This document shows, in pieces, positions 42,701-51,063 of a DNA stretch of 64,000 nucleotides (position 1 is the stretch's first letter; the number at the start of each line of letters is the position of its first letter). The translations under genes were made by a program, and so were the position numbers. The DNA comes from Spirosoma linguale DSM 74 (lineage in GTDB: Bacteria > Bacteroidota > Bacteroidia > Cytophagales > Spirosomataceae). Below the pieces are notes generated by a model, which was not told the DNA's origin, ran no database searches, and saw nothing but the letters and a program-made list of their open reading frames with translations. The stretch spans positions 3,691,001 to 3,755,000 of the forward strand of contig CP001769.1 of assembly GCA_000024525.1 (NCBI GenBank), written 5' to 3'.

Positions 42701-44452
42701 AACCCAATGGCGATGAGCGCAACGGTGAACAATGCCGATCTAGCCTTGCTGGAGCCGTTTACTAAAGGGCTGTTTTCCAACCTCGGCGGAATCGCCAGCG
42801 GCATTGTCTATGTTACCGGCAAACCCGCCGTACCGATCCTGAAGGGCGAAGTAGCCATCAAAGGAGGTCGCGGCCGGTTCGATTACCTAAAAGCGGATTT
42901 CAGCTTCGACGACAAGATCTACTTCGGAGAAAACGAAATCATTACCCGGCAACTTACTCTGCGCGACCCGCAGGGCAACACCGCGTTGCTGCGCGGGGGT
43001 GTTTATCACAACGGATTCCGCTCGTTTACGCTGGGCTTCGATGCCGATTTCAAGAATTTTAAAATCATGAATACGGCCTCCCCGGACAATGATGCCTTTT
43101 ACGGACAGGCGGTGGTAACGGGCAAAGCGGAGCTGTACGGGCCAACGAATAACCTGACAATTCGCGCTAATGTTACCAGCAACAAAGGCACGCGAATTTA
43201 CATCCCACTGGATGGGGCGACATCTGTAGCCGCCGATGAGCAGATTCGGTTTGTTGACCGTACGGCTAGTCTGATGCCCGGAAAACCAGGTAGCCAAACG
43301 GCTACTAAGTCCGAGAGCGACATTGATCTGTCCAGGATTCAGATGGATTTCAACTTCGACATTACCCCCGATGCCTACTGCGAAATCCAGCTTGACCGTC
43401 AGACGGGCGACATCATCAGTGCTTACGGACAGGGCCGCGTAGCCATGAAAGTGGACACCAAAGGCGACTTCACGATGACGGGCAACTACGACATTCAGAA
43501 GGGAGAATACACGTTTACCTTTCAGAATATTATCAATAAGCGCTTCCAGATCAGGCCAAACAGCCGCATAACCTGGACCGGCGACCCCTATGGTGCTCTT
43601 CTGGACGTAACGGCCGCCTATACACAATATACATCACTGGCTCCCCTGCTCTACACCAGTGGAACATCCAGCCGGGCTGACCAGAGCCGACGGTATCCGG
43701 TCGATCTGGTCATCAAGCTAAACGGCGAACTGGGTGCCCCAGCGATCAGCTACGATCTGGACATTAAAGAATACCCTTCCTCATCCGATTTTCGACAGGC
43801 GGTTACCGCATTCGAGTCGCGGATTCAAAGTAACGACCAGGAGCTTACGCGTCAGGTCAGTAGTGTTTTGTTGTTCAATCAGCTGCTTTCCGAGGGGACC
43901 AGCCTTTTCGACCAGGGCCAGGTGAATACAGGAGTCGCAAACAGCGTCAGTGAATTGATCTCCAATCAGATCAGCCGTCTGGCATCGAACCTCAACGAGA
44001 ACCTGGATGTCGGTGTGTCGTTTGGCGGCTTTACCAGCGGTACCCAGAACGAAAACCTGCTGAATAACCTCCAGCTTCGCTTCTCGTACCGGCTGCTGAA
44101 CGACCGGTTGCGCATTAGCCGGGACGGCGGGTTTACGTATGGGCAAAGTCAATATAATGCAGCCAGTTTGCTTGGCGAGTGGACGCTGGAGTACTTCATT
44201 ACATCGGATGGCCGTTTGCGGGCCAAAGTGTATAACCGTAACCAGCAGAGCATCCTAAGCCAGACCAGCCTGAACAGCACCATCACCACGGGTGGCGGTA
44301 TGAGTTTGCTCTACACGCGTTCGTTTAATCGGCTGTTTGGCGGCAAACGAGTTACGCCTGGTCTAACGCCAACCAAGTCCGGCGATGAGCCTGCATCGAC
44401 TCCCAGCCCCGTCTCGACGTTCAATGTGAACGGGCGGAGCACCATTCGGTAG
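39758..44452 (+). CDS. tamB: TamB-family translocation and assembly module protein
   Basis: The 1564-residue protein has an N-terminal membrane anchor (FLKTLLYLVLTVLGVFLGILL), a very long repetitive beta-rich region, and a C-terminal DUF490/TamB domain (about 1080-1500) with ENEIITRQLTLRDPQGNTALL, DITPDAYCEIQLDRQTGD, YDIQKGEYTFTFQNI and a Thr/Ser-Arg end (FNVNGRSTIR). In Bacteroidota these large AsmA-like bridges link inner and outer membrane and aid outer-membrane protein and lipid transport. The length is within the family range. It is divergent from tsaD. No adjacent TamA/BamA gene is seen. Confidence 0.93.
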   Translation: MRQFFAIFLKTLLYLVLTVLGVFLGILLSIQLPAVQTRLAQKGADWLSGKLLFPVTLDGVSIKWFDSLTLEGVHINDRQGRPMITVKRLDADYNLKNLLDSSAHNIHLDEVVLYKPDVKMIKNLTNGDTNLDDFIARIEELTSDPTKPSIPNQNVPFTIGHIHLVDGAYTLEDPREPFMHNRANFDYNHFTLQHLNAEVSDFLVLGDTIAFVAKGLSGIDRDSRIKIRQLDTHFLYCNTKMELGRLYAHIGNSIIRNELTFLYDKPSAFGDFNSRVRLYANFRNSKVESKDLGYFSDYMRGLNETWLLSGIFTGTVNDFQLRRTDLRFGLNGRSKLAGDIAWKGLPDMDHTTVNFAFTPSLVTMADIRQYYPDSSFNKTIQKLGTVAFNATFAGAFDDFKTKGTFRTAIGSVTGDLALKLPANADLTTYTAKLKSERFDLGQLLNQPDQFGKLDGEGRMSGRGTDLKRANIDFDGTFGQFGWQGYQYRNVTTRGNLQKGIFQGELGVQDPHVAFNLDGEFNLSGPRNRYDLHGTINHADLRELGFLRDSLEIQTNLNVQLEGSKLNDIVGQAVFTNSTLTLNQPQRTLAVNKLTLASSIERRAGASPDSGGTQRYFDLDSDFLTTRLQGTFEPQRTIDDLTKLAKEYQLYFAGDAAGMKAYYEQKQQRAARLSKRTGANGTGRYGIDYQFISKNSAPLLDFFRSKVYIAPDTRLEGRFTVDNTSFLTATVKTDSLRFGKIGFGPSDLDLTTSKFTYGQDVLASAIISSKRQMFSSLLPTRNLQAEAFWDVDHIEFTSRVEQADSTSRYVNRADLNGELRFKGDAIDLTFNQSKLRVLDGDWVLNPQSLIRKVGDEYTIRDLSLLNENQLIQASGKISADSSQHLAVEAQNFLLASLNPLLNTTLGGTLNGSMAIRNLYDTPIIESALSVRALSYENALIGDVRGQGEWDQQAQRLNVDARVNREGTDVVILSGNYTPQQKTNPMAMSATVNNADLALLEPFTKGLFSNLGGIASGIVYVTGKPAVPILKGEVAIKGGRGRFDYLKADFSFDDKIYFGENEIITRQLTLRDPQGNTALLRGGVYHNGFRSFTLGFDADFKNFKIMNTASPDNDAFYGQAVVTGKAELYGPTNNLTIRANVTSNKGTRIYIPLDGATSVAADEQIRFVDRTASLMPGKPGSQTATKSESDIDLSRIQMDFNFDITPDAYCEIQLDRQTGDIISAYGQGRVAMKVDTKGDFTMTGNYDIQKGEYTFTFQNIINKRFQIRPNSRITWTGDPYGALLDVTAAYTQYTSLAPLLYTSGTSSRADQSRRYPVDLVIKLNGELGAPAISYDLDIKEYPSSSDFRQAVTAFESRIQSNDQELTRQVSSVLLFNQLLSEGTSLFDQGQVNTGVANSVSELISNQISRLASNLNENLDVGVSFGGFTSGTQNENLLNNLQLRFSYRLLNDRLRISRDGGFTYGQSQYNAASLLGEWTLEYFITSDGRLRAKVYNRNQQSILSQTSLNSTITTGGGMSLLYTRSFNRLFGGKRVTPGLTPTKSGDEPASTPSPVSTFNVNGRSTIR

Positions 44453-44525
44453 AAAGAAATAGATCGGTAAAGGGTTAAAAGAATACCTTTTTCTCTTTAT
44501 CTGATTATATTCTCTCCTGCGATCC

Positions 44526-45569
44526 ATGAACACTGGTCACCGTCTGCTTCTTCTTTTACTATTTATTATTTCAGGTCCTACCCTGCTGGCACAGCGTACC
44601 TTCACTAACCCCGTAAAATCGTCAGGCCCCGACCCCTGGGTGTTGCAGAAAGATGGCTGGTATTATTACATGAATACCACCGGCCGGAACCTCACCCTCT
44701 GGAAAACCAAAAACGTAGCCGACCTCGCTACGGCAGAGAGCAAAGTCATCTACACGCCCCCCGCCGGACTACCCTACTCGCGGGATTTATGGGCCCCGGA
44801 GATTCACTTCTTCAACAACAACTGGTATATATATTTCTCGGCCGATTCGGTCAATAATCTGTCGCACCGTGTCTGGGTCATCGAAAACACCTCGCCTGAC
44901 CCTATGCAGGGCGAATGGACCCTAAAAGGTAAGATAGGCGATAAAGCCGACCACTGGGAAATCGACATGTCGGTGATAGAATACAGGGGGAAACTGTATG
45001 CTGCCTGGTCGGGTTGGGAAGGCGCAACCAACGGACGGCAGGATATTTACCTGGCCAGGTTGAAAAACCCCTGGACCATTGATGGGAAACGTGTCAAAAT
45101 TTCGCAGCCCGATCAGCCCTGGGAGATGCACGGCGATGTGCCGCAGGAATGGCAGAAGAATGGTGAAGTTCCCAAAATATACGTAAACGAAGGACCCGAA
45201 TTTCTGCTGAATAAAGATAAGTTATTCATCGTTTACTCGGCCAACGCCTGCTGGCTCGACTACTGCATGGGGCTCTTGACATTTACGGGCAAAGGTGATT
45301 TGCTCAACCCCAAAAACTGGATAAAGAGCGCCGGACCCGTCTTTGAGCAATCGCCCGAGAACGACGTCTGGGGACCCGGCCACGGCGGTTTTTTTCGCTC
45401 ACCCGATGGCACTCAGGACTGGATGATCTACCACGCCAACCCATCGGCCACCGACGGCTGCGGCAACAAACGCGCTCCCCACATTCAGCCATTTACCTGG
45501 AATGCTGATGGCTCGCCCAACTTTGGCAAGCCGGTCCGCAAAAAGCCCATGCCCGTTCCGGCAGAATAA
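44526..45569 (+). CDS. secreted glycoside hydrolase family 43 protein
   Basis: A signal peptide (LLLLLLFIISGPTLLAQ) is followed by a five-bladed propeller typical of GH43: first Asp (base) in SSGPDPWVLQKDGWYYYM, LWAPEIHFFNNNWYIYFS, pKa-modulating Asp in WEIDMSVIEYRGKLYAAWSG, and acid Glu in NEGPEFLLNKDKLFIVYS. GH43 includes arabinofuranosidases, arabinanases and xylosidases, and the substrate is not clear here. The acid and base residues are all present. It is followed 59 bases later by a second glycosidase, so both probably act on the same polymer in the periplasm. Confidence 0.9.
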   Translation: MNTGHRLLLLLLFIISGPTLLAQRTFTNPVKSSGPDPWVLQKDGWYYYMNTTGRNLTLWKTKNVADLATAESKVIYTPPAGLPYSRDLWAPEIHFFNNNWYIYFSADSVNNLSHRVWVIENTSPDPMQGEWTLKGKIGDKADHWEIDMSVIEYRGKLYAAWSGWEGATNGRQDIYLARLKNPWTIDGKRVKISQPDQPWEMHGDVPQEWQKNGEVPKIYVNEGPEFLLNKDKLFIVYSANACWLDYCMGLLTFTGKGDLLNPKNWIKSAGPVFEQSPENDVWGPGHGGFFRSPDGTQDWMIYHANPSATDGCGNKRAPHIQPFTWNADGSPNFGKPVRKKPMPVPAE

Positions 45570-45628
45570 TTCGTACCCTTATTACCTTTTGTATATCCCT
45601 TATTACTTCTAATACCAATCAATTACCT

Positions 45629-46777
45629 ATGAAGCGTTTATCGTTTTTAGTGCTCCTGTTTATTTCTACCCTTTCGCTGGCGCAACAGACGGGCGGCCCG
45701 GCACGCTGGTCGGCGGCCAAAGCGAATGCCTGGTACGCCAGGGAACCCTTTCTGGTGGGTGCCAACTACGCACCAGCCAATGCCATCAATGAACTGGAGA
45801 TGTTTCAGGCCGAAACCTTCGATCCGGCCACTATTGACAAAGAATTGGCCATGGCCGAAAGCATTGGTATGAATACCATGCGGGTTTTCCTGCATGACCT
45901 GCTTTGGCAGGACCCCGCCGGGTTCACCAAACGGCTCGATCAGTTTCTGACCATTTGCGCCAAACATAAGATCAGGCCAATGCTTGTCTTGTTTGACTCG
46001 TGCTGGGACCCAAACCCCAAACTTGGCAAGCAGCGTGAACCAACACCTGGTATTCACAATTCGGGATGGGTACAAAGCCCTGGAGCCGACGCCCTAACGG
46101 ATGTATCGCAATATCCACGCCTGGAAGCGTATGTAAAAGGAGTAGTTGGTGCCTTTAAGAAGGACAAGCGAATACTGGCCTGGGACGTCTGGAATGAGCC
46201 CGACAACACCAACGACAACAGCTATGGCCAGAACCACACCCTGAAAACAGAGGTGCCCAAGCCTCGAAAGATAGCCATCGTAACGAGCCTGCTGCCACAC
46301 GTTTTCGAATGGGCCAGGGCAGCAGGTGCCACACAACCCTTAACATCGGGCATCTGGGTGTACCGCACACCGGAAGAATGGCAAAACCCGGCCAAATGGA
46401 CACCCATGGAGAAAGTGCAGATGGAAAACTCAGACATTATTACCTTTCACCAGTACTCCAACCCTGAAACGTTGGAAAAGACGATTCCTGCCATGCTTTC
46501 ATTTGGCCGTCCGGTCATCTGCACCGAATACATGGCACGTGGCGTAGCCAGCAAATTTCAAACACACCTGCCCATAGCGAAAAAAGCTAAAGTTGGTATG
46601 ATCAACTGGGGTTTTGTAGCCGGAAAAACACAAACATTCATACCGTGGGATAGCTGGCAGAAGCCCTACGTGAACGGCCGCGAACCGGCAGTCTGGTTCC
46701 ACGAAGTATTTAAGCAGGATGGAACACCGTATGATCCAGAAGAAATCACCGCGATAAAGGCAAATACGGGCAAATAA
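45629..46777 (+). CDS. secreted (beta/alpha)8-barrel glycoside hydrolase (GH5-like)
   Basis: A signal peptide (MKRLSFLVLLFISTLSLAQ) leads a 382-residue TIM-barrel enzyme. It shows FLVGANYAPANAINELEMF, SIGMNTMRVFLHDLLWQDP, RPMLVLFDSCWDPN, the acid/base Glu in AWDVWNEPDNTND and the nucleophile Glu in RPVICTEYMARGV, with a WGFVAGKTQTFIPWDSW end. The layout fits clan GH-A, GH5 or a related family often named 1,4-beta-xylanase or cellulase in Bacteroidota. The substrate is unassigned. It probably forms an operon with the GH43 gene. Confidence 0.85.
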   Translation: MKRLSFLVLLFISTLSLAQQTGGPARWSAAKANAWYAREPFLVGANYAPANAINELEMFQAETFDPATIDKELAMAESIGMNTMRVFLHDLLWQDPAGFTKRLDQFLTICAKHKIRPMLVLFDSCWDPNPKLGKQREPTPGIHNSGWVQSPGADALTDVSQYPRLEAYVKGVVGAFKKDKRILAWDVWNEPDNTNDNSYGQNHTLKTEVPKPRKIAIVTSLLPHVFEWARAAGATQPLTSGIWVYRTPEEWQNPAKWTPMEKVQMENSDIITFHQYSNPETLEKTIPAMLSFGRPVICTEYMARGVASKFQTHLPIAKKAKVGMINWGFVAGKTQTFIPWDSWQKPYVNGREPAVWFHEVFKQDGTPYDPEEITAIKANTGK

Positions 46778-46909
46778 GTAGCAGGCACCAAAAAATATTT
46801 AAAAAATTTCACCTCTTAAACCAACTGATTTCCAACGTATAGCCCTACGCAGACAGTTTGAAAGAGATTTTTTTTTAGACTTGCCCTTGCGCTGAATACC
46901 ATTAACCCC

Positions 46910-46917
46910 TACTTTTG
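46910..46917 (+). promoter_or_regulatory. promoter of the tRNA-Asp gene (-7 box)
   Basis: TACTTTTG matches TAnnTTTG exactly, with CTTG at 46886-46889 exactly 20 bases upstream as a near -33 element. It lies 47 bases before the tRNA. The spacing fits the Bacteroidota consensus. Confidence 0.6.
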
Positions 46918-46964
46918 TGCCACGATAAAGGAAGACGGCAACGTCAACCGAAAGTCAAAAAGTT

Positions 46965-47041
46965 GGTTCGGTAGTTCAGTTGGTTAGAATACCTGCCTGT
47001 CACGCAGGGGGTCGCGGGTTCGAGCCCCGTCCGGACCGCCA
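46965..47041 (+). tRNA. tRNA-Asp (anticodon GTC), CCA encoded
   Basis: All four arms can be read. The acceptor GGTTCGG pairs with CCGGACC (one GU), the D arm holds AGTTCAGTTGGTTAGA, the anticodon arm is CCTGCCTGTCACGCAGG with GTC in the loop, and the T arm is GCGGGTTCGAGCCCCGT. Discriminator G and CCA complete 77 bases. A genomic island begins just downstream. Confidence 0.97.
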
Positions 47042-47050
47042 CTGAAAATC

Positions 47051-47082
47051 AAGCACTTATCAGAAATGGTAAGTGCTTTTTT
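47051..47082 (+). terminator. intrinsic terminator of tRNA-Asp
   Basis: AAGCACTTA (47051-47059) and TAAGTGCTT (47070-47078) form a perfect 9-bp stem followed by TTTT. Confidence 0.88.
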
Positions 47083-47086
47083 CGTT

Positions 47087-47110
47087 TATGGTTTACACTA
47101 TGGTTTACAC
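47087..47110. repeat. perfect tandem copy of a 12-base unit
   Basis: TATGGTTTACAC occurs twice in a row (47087-47098, 47099-47110) directly after the tRNA terminator. The roughly 220 bases between it and the TIR gene hold no other clear feature. It could be an att remnant, but no copy of it was noticed elsewhere in the window. Confidence 0.5.
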
Positions 47111-47333
47111 ATTGCCTTCATTCACCACTTTTAACAATTCGTGATGACCTCAATGATTGCAAACACTCCATTACGTGATTTGCCTTTATAATTACTATTG
47201 ATAGTTAGGAAAGCGTAAATATTAATAGTAATATTTCTTTAATTTAGACTTTGATCAAAAATATTTCCCGCTTATTAAGCACCACCTTACAAGCCTTTAA
47301 TGATATTGTGCAAAATTCTAGACTGCCTGACTT

Positions 47334-49808
47334 ATGCCAAAAGCCTTTCTATCACACAGTAGCGTTCAGAAACAGTTTGTCACACGAATTGCCAATGAGT
47401 TAGGCTCATCAACTTCAATAATTGATTCGAGATCTTTTGAAGAAGGAATGAGCAACATAGAAGAAATTCAAAATGCTCTCGACCAAACGGACATTTTCGT
47501 ACTTTTTTTATCAAATGAAGCATTAAATTCTAAATGGGTAAAAGACGAGATTTTGATAGCTCACGAGAATGTAAAGAGAAATATCATAAAGAGAATATAC
47601 CCGATAATAATTGACGAAACAATTACTCACAATGATTTAAGAATTCCCGACTGGTTAAAGGAACTAAATATTAAAACTGTTTTAAGACCAGGTAAGGTTA
47701 CTAGATTAATAAATAGAAGGCTAAAAGAAGTAAGCTGGCAACTCCATCCCGTTTTAAAGGAGAAAGAGTTACTTTTTGTTGGAAGAACTGAACAAATAAA
47801 GACCCTACAAGAACGGCTGTATGACTTCACGAAGCCTACACCTTTTTGTATAATAGCGTCAGGTATACCGAAAATAGGAAGGAAAAGTTTCCTAAAAAAT
47901 GCTTTATTAAATACCCATACTTTAACTAGAGAATCTCACGATCTACCAACTATCACAATAAGTAGGCGAGAAAGTATAGAGGATTTTATATACAAAGTCT
48001 ATGATCTTGGAAATTCTCCAGAACAAGTTTTCCCCGATTTGTTGAGTACTACTCTAGCAGATAAAGTTACTCTAGCAAGTAACTTATTAGCTGATTTTCA
48101 GGAGGCAAGCGAAATATTATTAATAGAAGACTTAGGAGGTATTATTCAAGCAGATCGTTCTATTTGCAATTGGTTCAAAGATATACTATTAAATAGCCAA
48201 GAGAATTCCTTAGAGAGTCGAATTACAATTTGTGTTGCTTCAAGGAATAGAGCCTTTGGTCACTTGGCAAATAATATACCGCAAATATTTCAAATTGAAA
48301 TTCCAGAGTTGACTATAAGTGACCGGAATGGTTTACTAAAAAGATATTCAACAATAAATAAACTATCTATAAATAACGAAAATCTAATTTTTTTCTCTAA
48401 CCTTTTGAATGGTTTTCCAGAACAAGTACATTTCTGCGTAGATTTAATCATAAATGAATCACTTGCATTTGCAAAAGCAAACACTTATTTAATAAAGAAC
48501 TATCAAAGCGAAATTTTTTCACAAATTATTTCTGATATTGATACAGATATAAATACAAAAAACATATTGTGCCTTTTAGCTGATTTTGAATTTATTAGTT
48601 TAGAGTTAATTTTAACATTTATCAATAAAGATGAAATAGATTTAGTACAGGGTATAATCAATAAACTTGTTGGCTGGTCAATAATAGAGTTCCTAGGTGT
48701 AGATAAAGAATACTTCAGGTTAAACGATGGCATAAAAGACTATTTACAAAGGGCTAAGTATTCTTTGCCAGAATCCTATAAATCTAAGTTAAAAAAACAC
48801 ATTCTTGAATTTGTCCAAACAGATCAATTAGTTAGTGAAGATATCTCGGATTTTTTCTTTTCTATGAGAGGTGCACTCTTAAGTAATTATAACTTCAAGA
48901 GTAGTTATTTGATTCCTTCTCACTATCTGCAAACAATGATACACTTGTATGAAAAAGAACAGGATTATTTAAATGTAATTGTGCTTGCTGATAGAGTACT
49001 ACAAAAAGCTGACAAATTAGATTACAGTATAGTTAGAGAAATAAAATACTGGTTATGTTTATCATTAGCTAGAAAAAAACGAGAAAGATTTAAAGACGAA
49101 GTGCAATTCTTCAAAGGTGCAGATTATCAATTTTTATTCGGCTTTTTCAATAGAATTATTGGTAAATCTGGATTTGCATTAAATAACTTCAACAAGGCAC
49201 TTGAGGAACGTCCATCTTTTCATAGAGCTAAAAGAGAGTTAGTTAAAGTCTATATTAATTTAGGCATGTATGATGATGCATACGATTTAGCTAAATCCAA
49301 TTACATCAATGATAAAAACGACCCCTACCATGCACATGCATATTTTGATTGTTTAGTAAGAAGAAAAGATGCGACTAGCCATGCTAAAACTCTTAGAGAC
49401 CTGATTGAAAACCTGGAAAAAATAAATACGAATAAAGCAAAAGAGATGGCACTGTTATCTCAAGCTGACTATGATTATTATATTAATAATGATCCTGAAG
49501 AAGCATTAAATACAATAAGAAGATTTATATATTTATACGGATTAACATACTACGTCATAACAAAAAAATTTGATATTGCTGAAAAAGAAAGAAATGTTGA
49601 CCTAATGCTAAAAGTAATAGACGAAGTAAAGAACAGTCATATTAATTATAAATTTGACGAAAACGTGATAAATATAATGGAGGCTAAATGTCTTTCACAT
49701 CAAGGTAGAATAGACGACGCACTATATATAATAGATAACTTATTAGATGTCCCTATTTCGTATGTAATTTACTTAAAAGAGTACGTCAATAAATTTACTA
49801 TTAAATAG
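47334..49808 (+). CDS. TIR-STAND-TPR protein, probable antiphage NADase sensor
   Basis: The 824-residue protein has an N-terminal TIR domain (about 1-135) with KAFLSHSSVQKQFV, DIFVLFLSNEALNSKWV and the likely catalytic Glu E72 in SKWVKDEILIAHE. A STAND-type NTPase follows (about 145-480): the start LFVGRTEQIKTLQE, P-loop ASGIPKIGRKSF (177-186), Walker B ILLIEDLGG (261-269) and ITICVASRN as a sensor. The P-loop Lys falls one position late or is Arg. The C-terminal 330 residues are TPR-like helices (KALEERPSFHRAKRELVKVYIN). TIR-STAND proteins deplete NAD or make signals after sensing phage components. The gene is much more AT-rich than its neighbours and adjoins tRNA-Asp, so it was acquired. 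Confidence 0.85.
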   Translation: MPKAFLSHSSVQKQFVTRIANELGSSTSIIDSRSFEEGMSNIEEIQNALDQTDIFVLFLSNEALNSKWVKDEILIAHENVKRNIIKRIYPIIIDETITHNDLRIPDWLKELNIKTVLRPGKVTRLINRRLKEVSWQLHPVLKEKELLFVGRTEQIKTLQERLYDFTKPTPFCIIASGIPKIGRKSFLKNALLNTHTLTRESHDLPTITISRRESIEDFIYKVYDLGNSPEQVFPDLLSTTLADKVTLASNLLADFQEASEILLIEDLGGIIQADRSICNWFKDILLNSQENSLESRITICVASRNRAFGHLANNIPQIFQIEIPELTISDRNGLLKRYSTINKLSINNENLIFFSNLLNGFPEQVHFCVDLIINESLAFAKANTYLIKNYQSEIFSQIISDIDTDINTKNILCLLADFEFISLELILTFINKDEIDLVQGIINKLVGWSIIEFLGVDKEYFRLNDGIKDYLQRAKYSLPESYKSKLKKHILEFVQTDQLVSEDISDFFFSMRGALLSNYNFKSSYLIPSHYLQTMIHLYEKEQDYLNVIVLADRVLQKADKLDYSIVREIKYWLCLSLARKKRERFKDEVQFFKGADYQFLFGFFNRIIGKSGFALNNFNKALEERPSFHRAKRELVKVYINLGMYDDAYDLAKSNYINDKNDPYHAHAYFDCLVRRKDATSHAKTLRDLIENLEKINTNKAKEMALLSQADYDYYINNDPEEALNTIRRFIYLYGLTYYVITKKFDIAEKERNVDLMLKVIDEVKNSHINYKFDENVINIMEAKCLSHQGRIDDALYIIDNLLDVPISYVIYLKEYVNKFTIK

Positions 49809-49888
49809 ATTGCAATAGGATACCAGATATTTTTATTATATTCCATTGTTACTTCTATTTTGTTCTCTCCCAGTGCTACAATAGTAAT

Positions 49889-49943
49889 CCTTAAAATATA
49901 TTATGAGTACATTATTTCTATTTGCTCATAATATATTTTAAGG
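49889..49943. terminator. perfect 19-bp inverted repeat after the TIR gene
   Basis: Arms 49889-49907 and 49925-49943 (CCTTAAAATATATTATGAG and its inverse) surround 17 bases. It ends 81 bases after the TIR gene stop and is AT-rich. A terminator is likely. Confidence 0.65.
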
Positions 49944-50242
49944 TTTAATATTATAGTATTTACATTCTTCTGAGGATACTACTGTATTTATATAGGAAAT
50001 AGGAGGGGGTATACACCCCTTTTCGTGAACCTCTTCAACCCCTCCCCTGTGTCCTGTGGATAAAACTCATAAAAAGGCAATTTCTGACCTTATCATAGTG
50101 CGGTGGTTGGTTGTGTGCCTTTTGGCGTAGGAGACTCATATTGCCCTGTTAGGTGGTTTGATTCATATGTATTGACCTTGCATAACCCTGAGGTTTCCGC
50201 TGTAATGTCGTTGAATTCTGCATAAAAGGAATATTTCCCGGC
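49944..50242. other. non-coding gap in the island
   Basis: About 300 bases between the TIR-gene hairpin and the terminase-like gene. It contains a C-rich stretch (CCCCTTTTCGTG, CCCCTCCCCTG) but no gene, RNA or repeat that I can recognise. Confidence 0.4.
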
Positions 50243-50710
50243 TTACTCATCATCGTCGCCTACAAAACGGTAGTGGGGCACCTTGCCGAAAACGCCCTCA
50301 CTGTTACCATTGAGTTCTGGCTTATCGCTTTGAGCTAGCATATTCTTGCCTAGGAATATCAGCATAGACGCACTGGGCGGGTGGTATAGCTTCGTTACCC
50401 GACTACCCACAGCGACTCGGCTCCCGTCTGGAAGGGTCTCGTATATTGTTTCGGTCTTTTCGTATTCGTAGCCCAAGGCTTCTTTGATCTGGGCAACTCG
50501 TAAGCTATGGCGGGTGAACGCTTTGCACTGGGCTTGCCAAAGGCTGAGATGTACGTTCTTTTCCTGACGAACTCGTCTGTAGAAATGATCGCGATTCATT
50601 CCGAAAAAATCTGCCACGGCTCCACCGCTTGAACCAGCTTTCAACATTTGCTCAACTACTGTCCAGTCTATTGACTTTGTTGGTCTACCTCCTTTATTGG
50701 TTTCACTCAT
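50243..50710 (-). CDS. HTH protein resembling phage terminase small subunit
   Basis: From ATG at 50710 the protein has about 155 residues: GGRPTKSIDWTVVEQMLKAG opens an HTH (SGGAVADFFGMNRDHFYRRV as the DNA-reading unit), then a helix and a beta segment (ALGYEYEKTETIYETLPDGS, KLYHPPSASMLIFLGKNML). This matches small terminase-like or DNA-packaging proteins in Bacteroidota phage and conjugative islands. An upstream start at 50761 is less good. It is the only phage-like structural gene near, so it is likely a remnant or regulator. Orientation is opposite to the flanking genes. Confidence 0.6.
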   Translation of the reverse strand: MSETNKGGRPTKSIDWTVVEQMLKAGSSGGAVADFFGMNRDHFYRRVRQEKNVHLSLWQAQCKAFTRHSLRVAQIKEALGYEYEKTETIYETLPDGSRVAVGSRVTKLYHPPSASMLIFLGKNMLAQSDKPELNGNSEGVFGKVPHYRFVGDDDE

Positions 50711-50995
50711 GGTTTTAATTAGATTGCCACATGGGCCCAACAAGCCATAATAGGCATACACATTCGTAGAGGACTTTTGGGTAGTTAAATTTATCCAAAA
50801 AAACTGACTTTTTAAAGCCTAAAAGCCGTTTTCGGGGTTCGGCCAAGGGTGTTTATTGATTAGCTGTAAAACTAAAAATTCATAAAAAGAATGTTTTACT
50901 AAGCTGTCCCAGAGTAGTAGATTAAGATTATCTATATTTTTATCTATTCGATATAAATTAGCGCCTTTAAACATATTAACACTCATCAATTTGTT

Positions 50996-51019
50996 AAGTA
51001 ACTAGATCTTATGTTACTT
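50996..51019. promoter_or_regulatory. palindrome upstream of hsdR
   Basis: AAGTAAC (50996-51002) and GTTACTT (51013-51019) are exact inverted copies around 10 bases, centred about 56 bases before the hsdR start. It could be an operator for the restriction operon. The rest of 50711-51063 (about 350 bases) is AT-rich non-coding DNA without a recognisable regulator gene. Confidence 0.4.
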
Positions 51020-51063
51020 GATGTCCCTGTTTATTACCACGTACCACACCGGTCTTTTGAATA

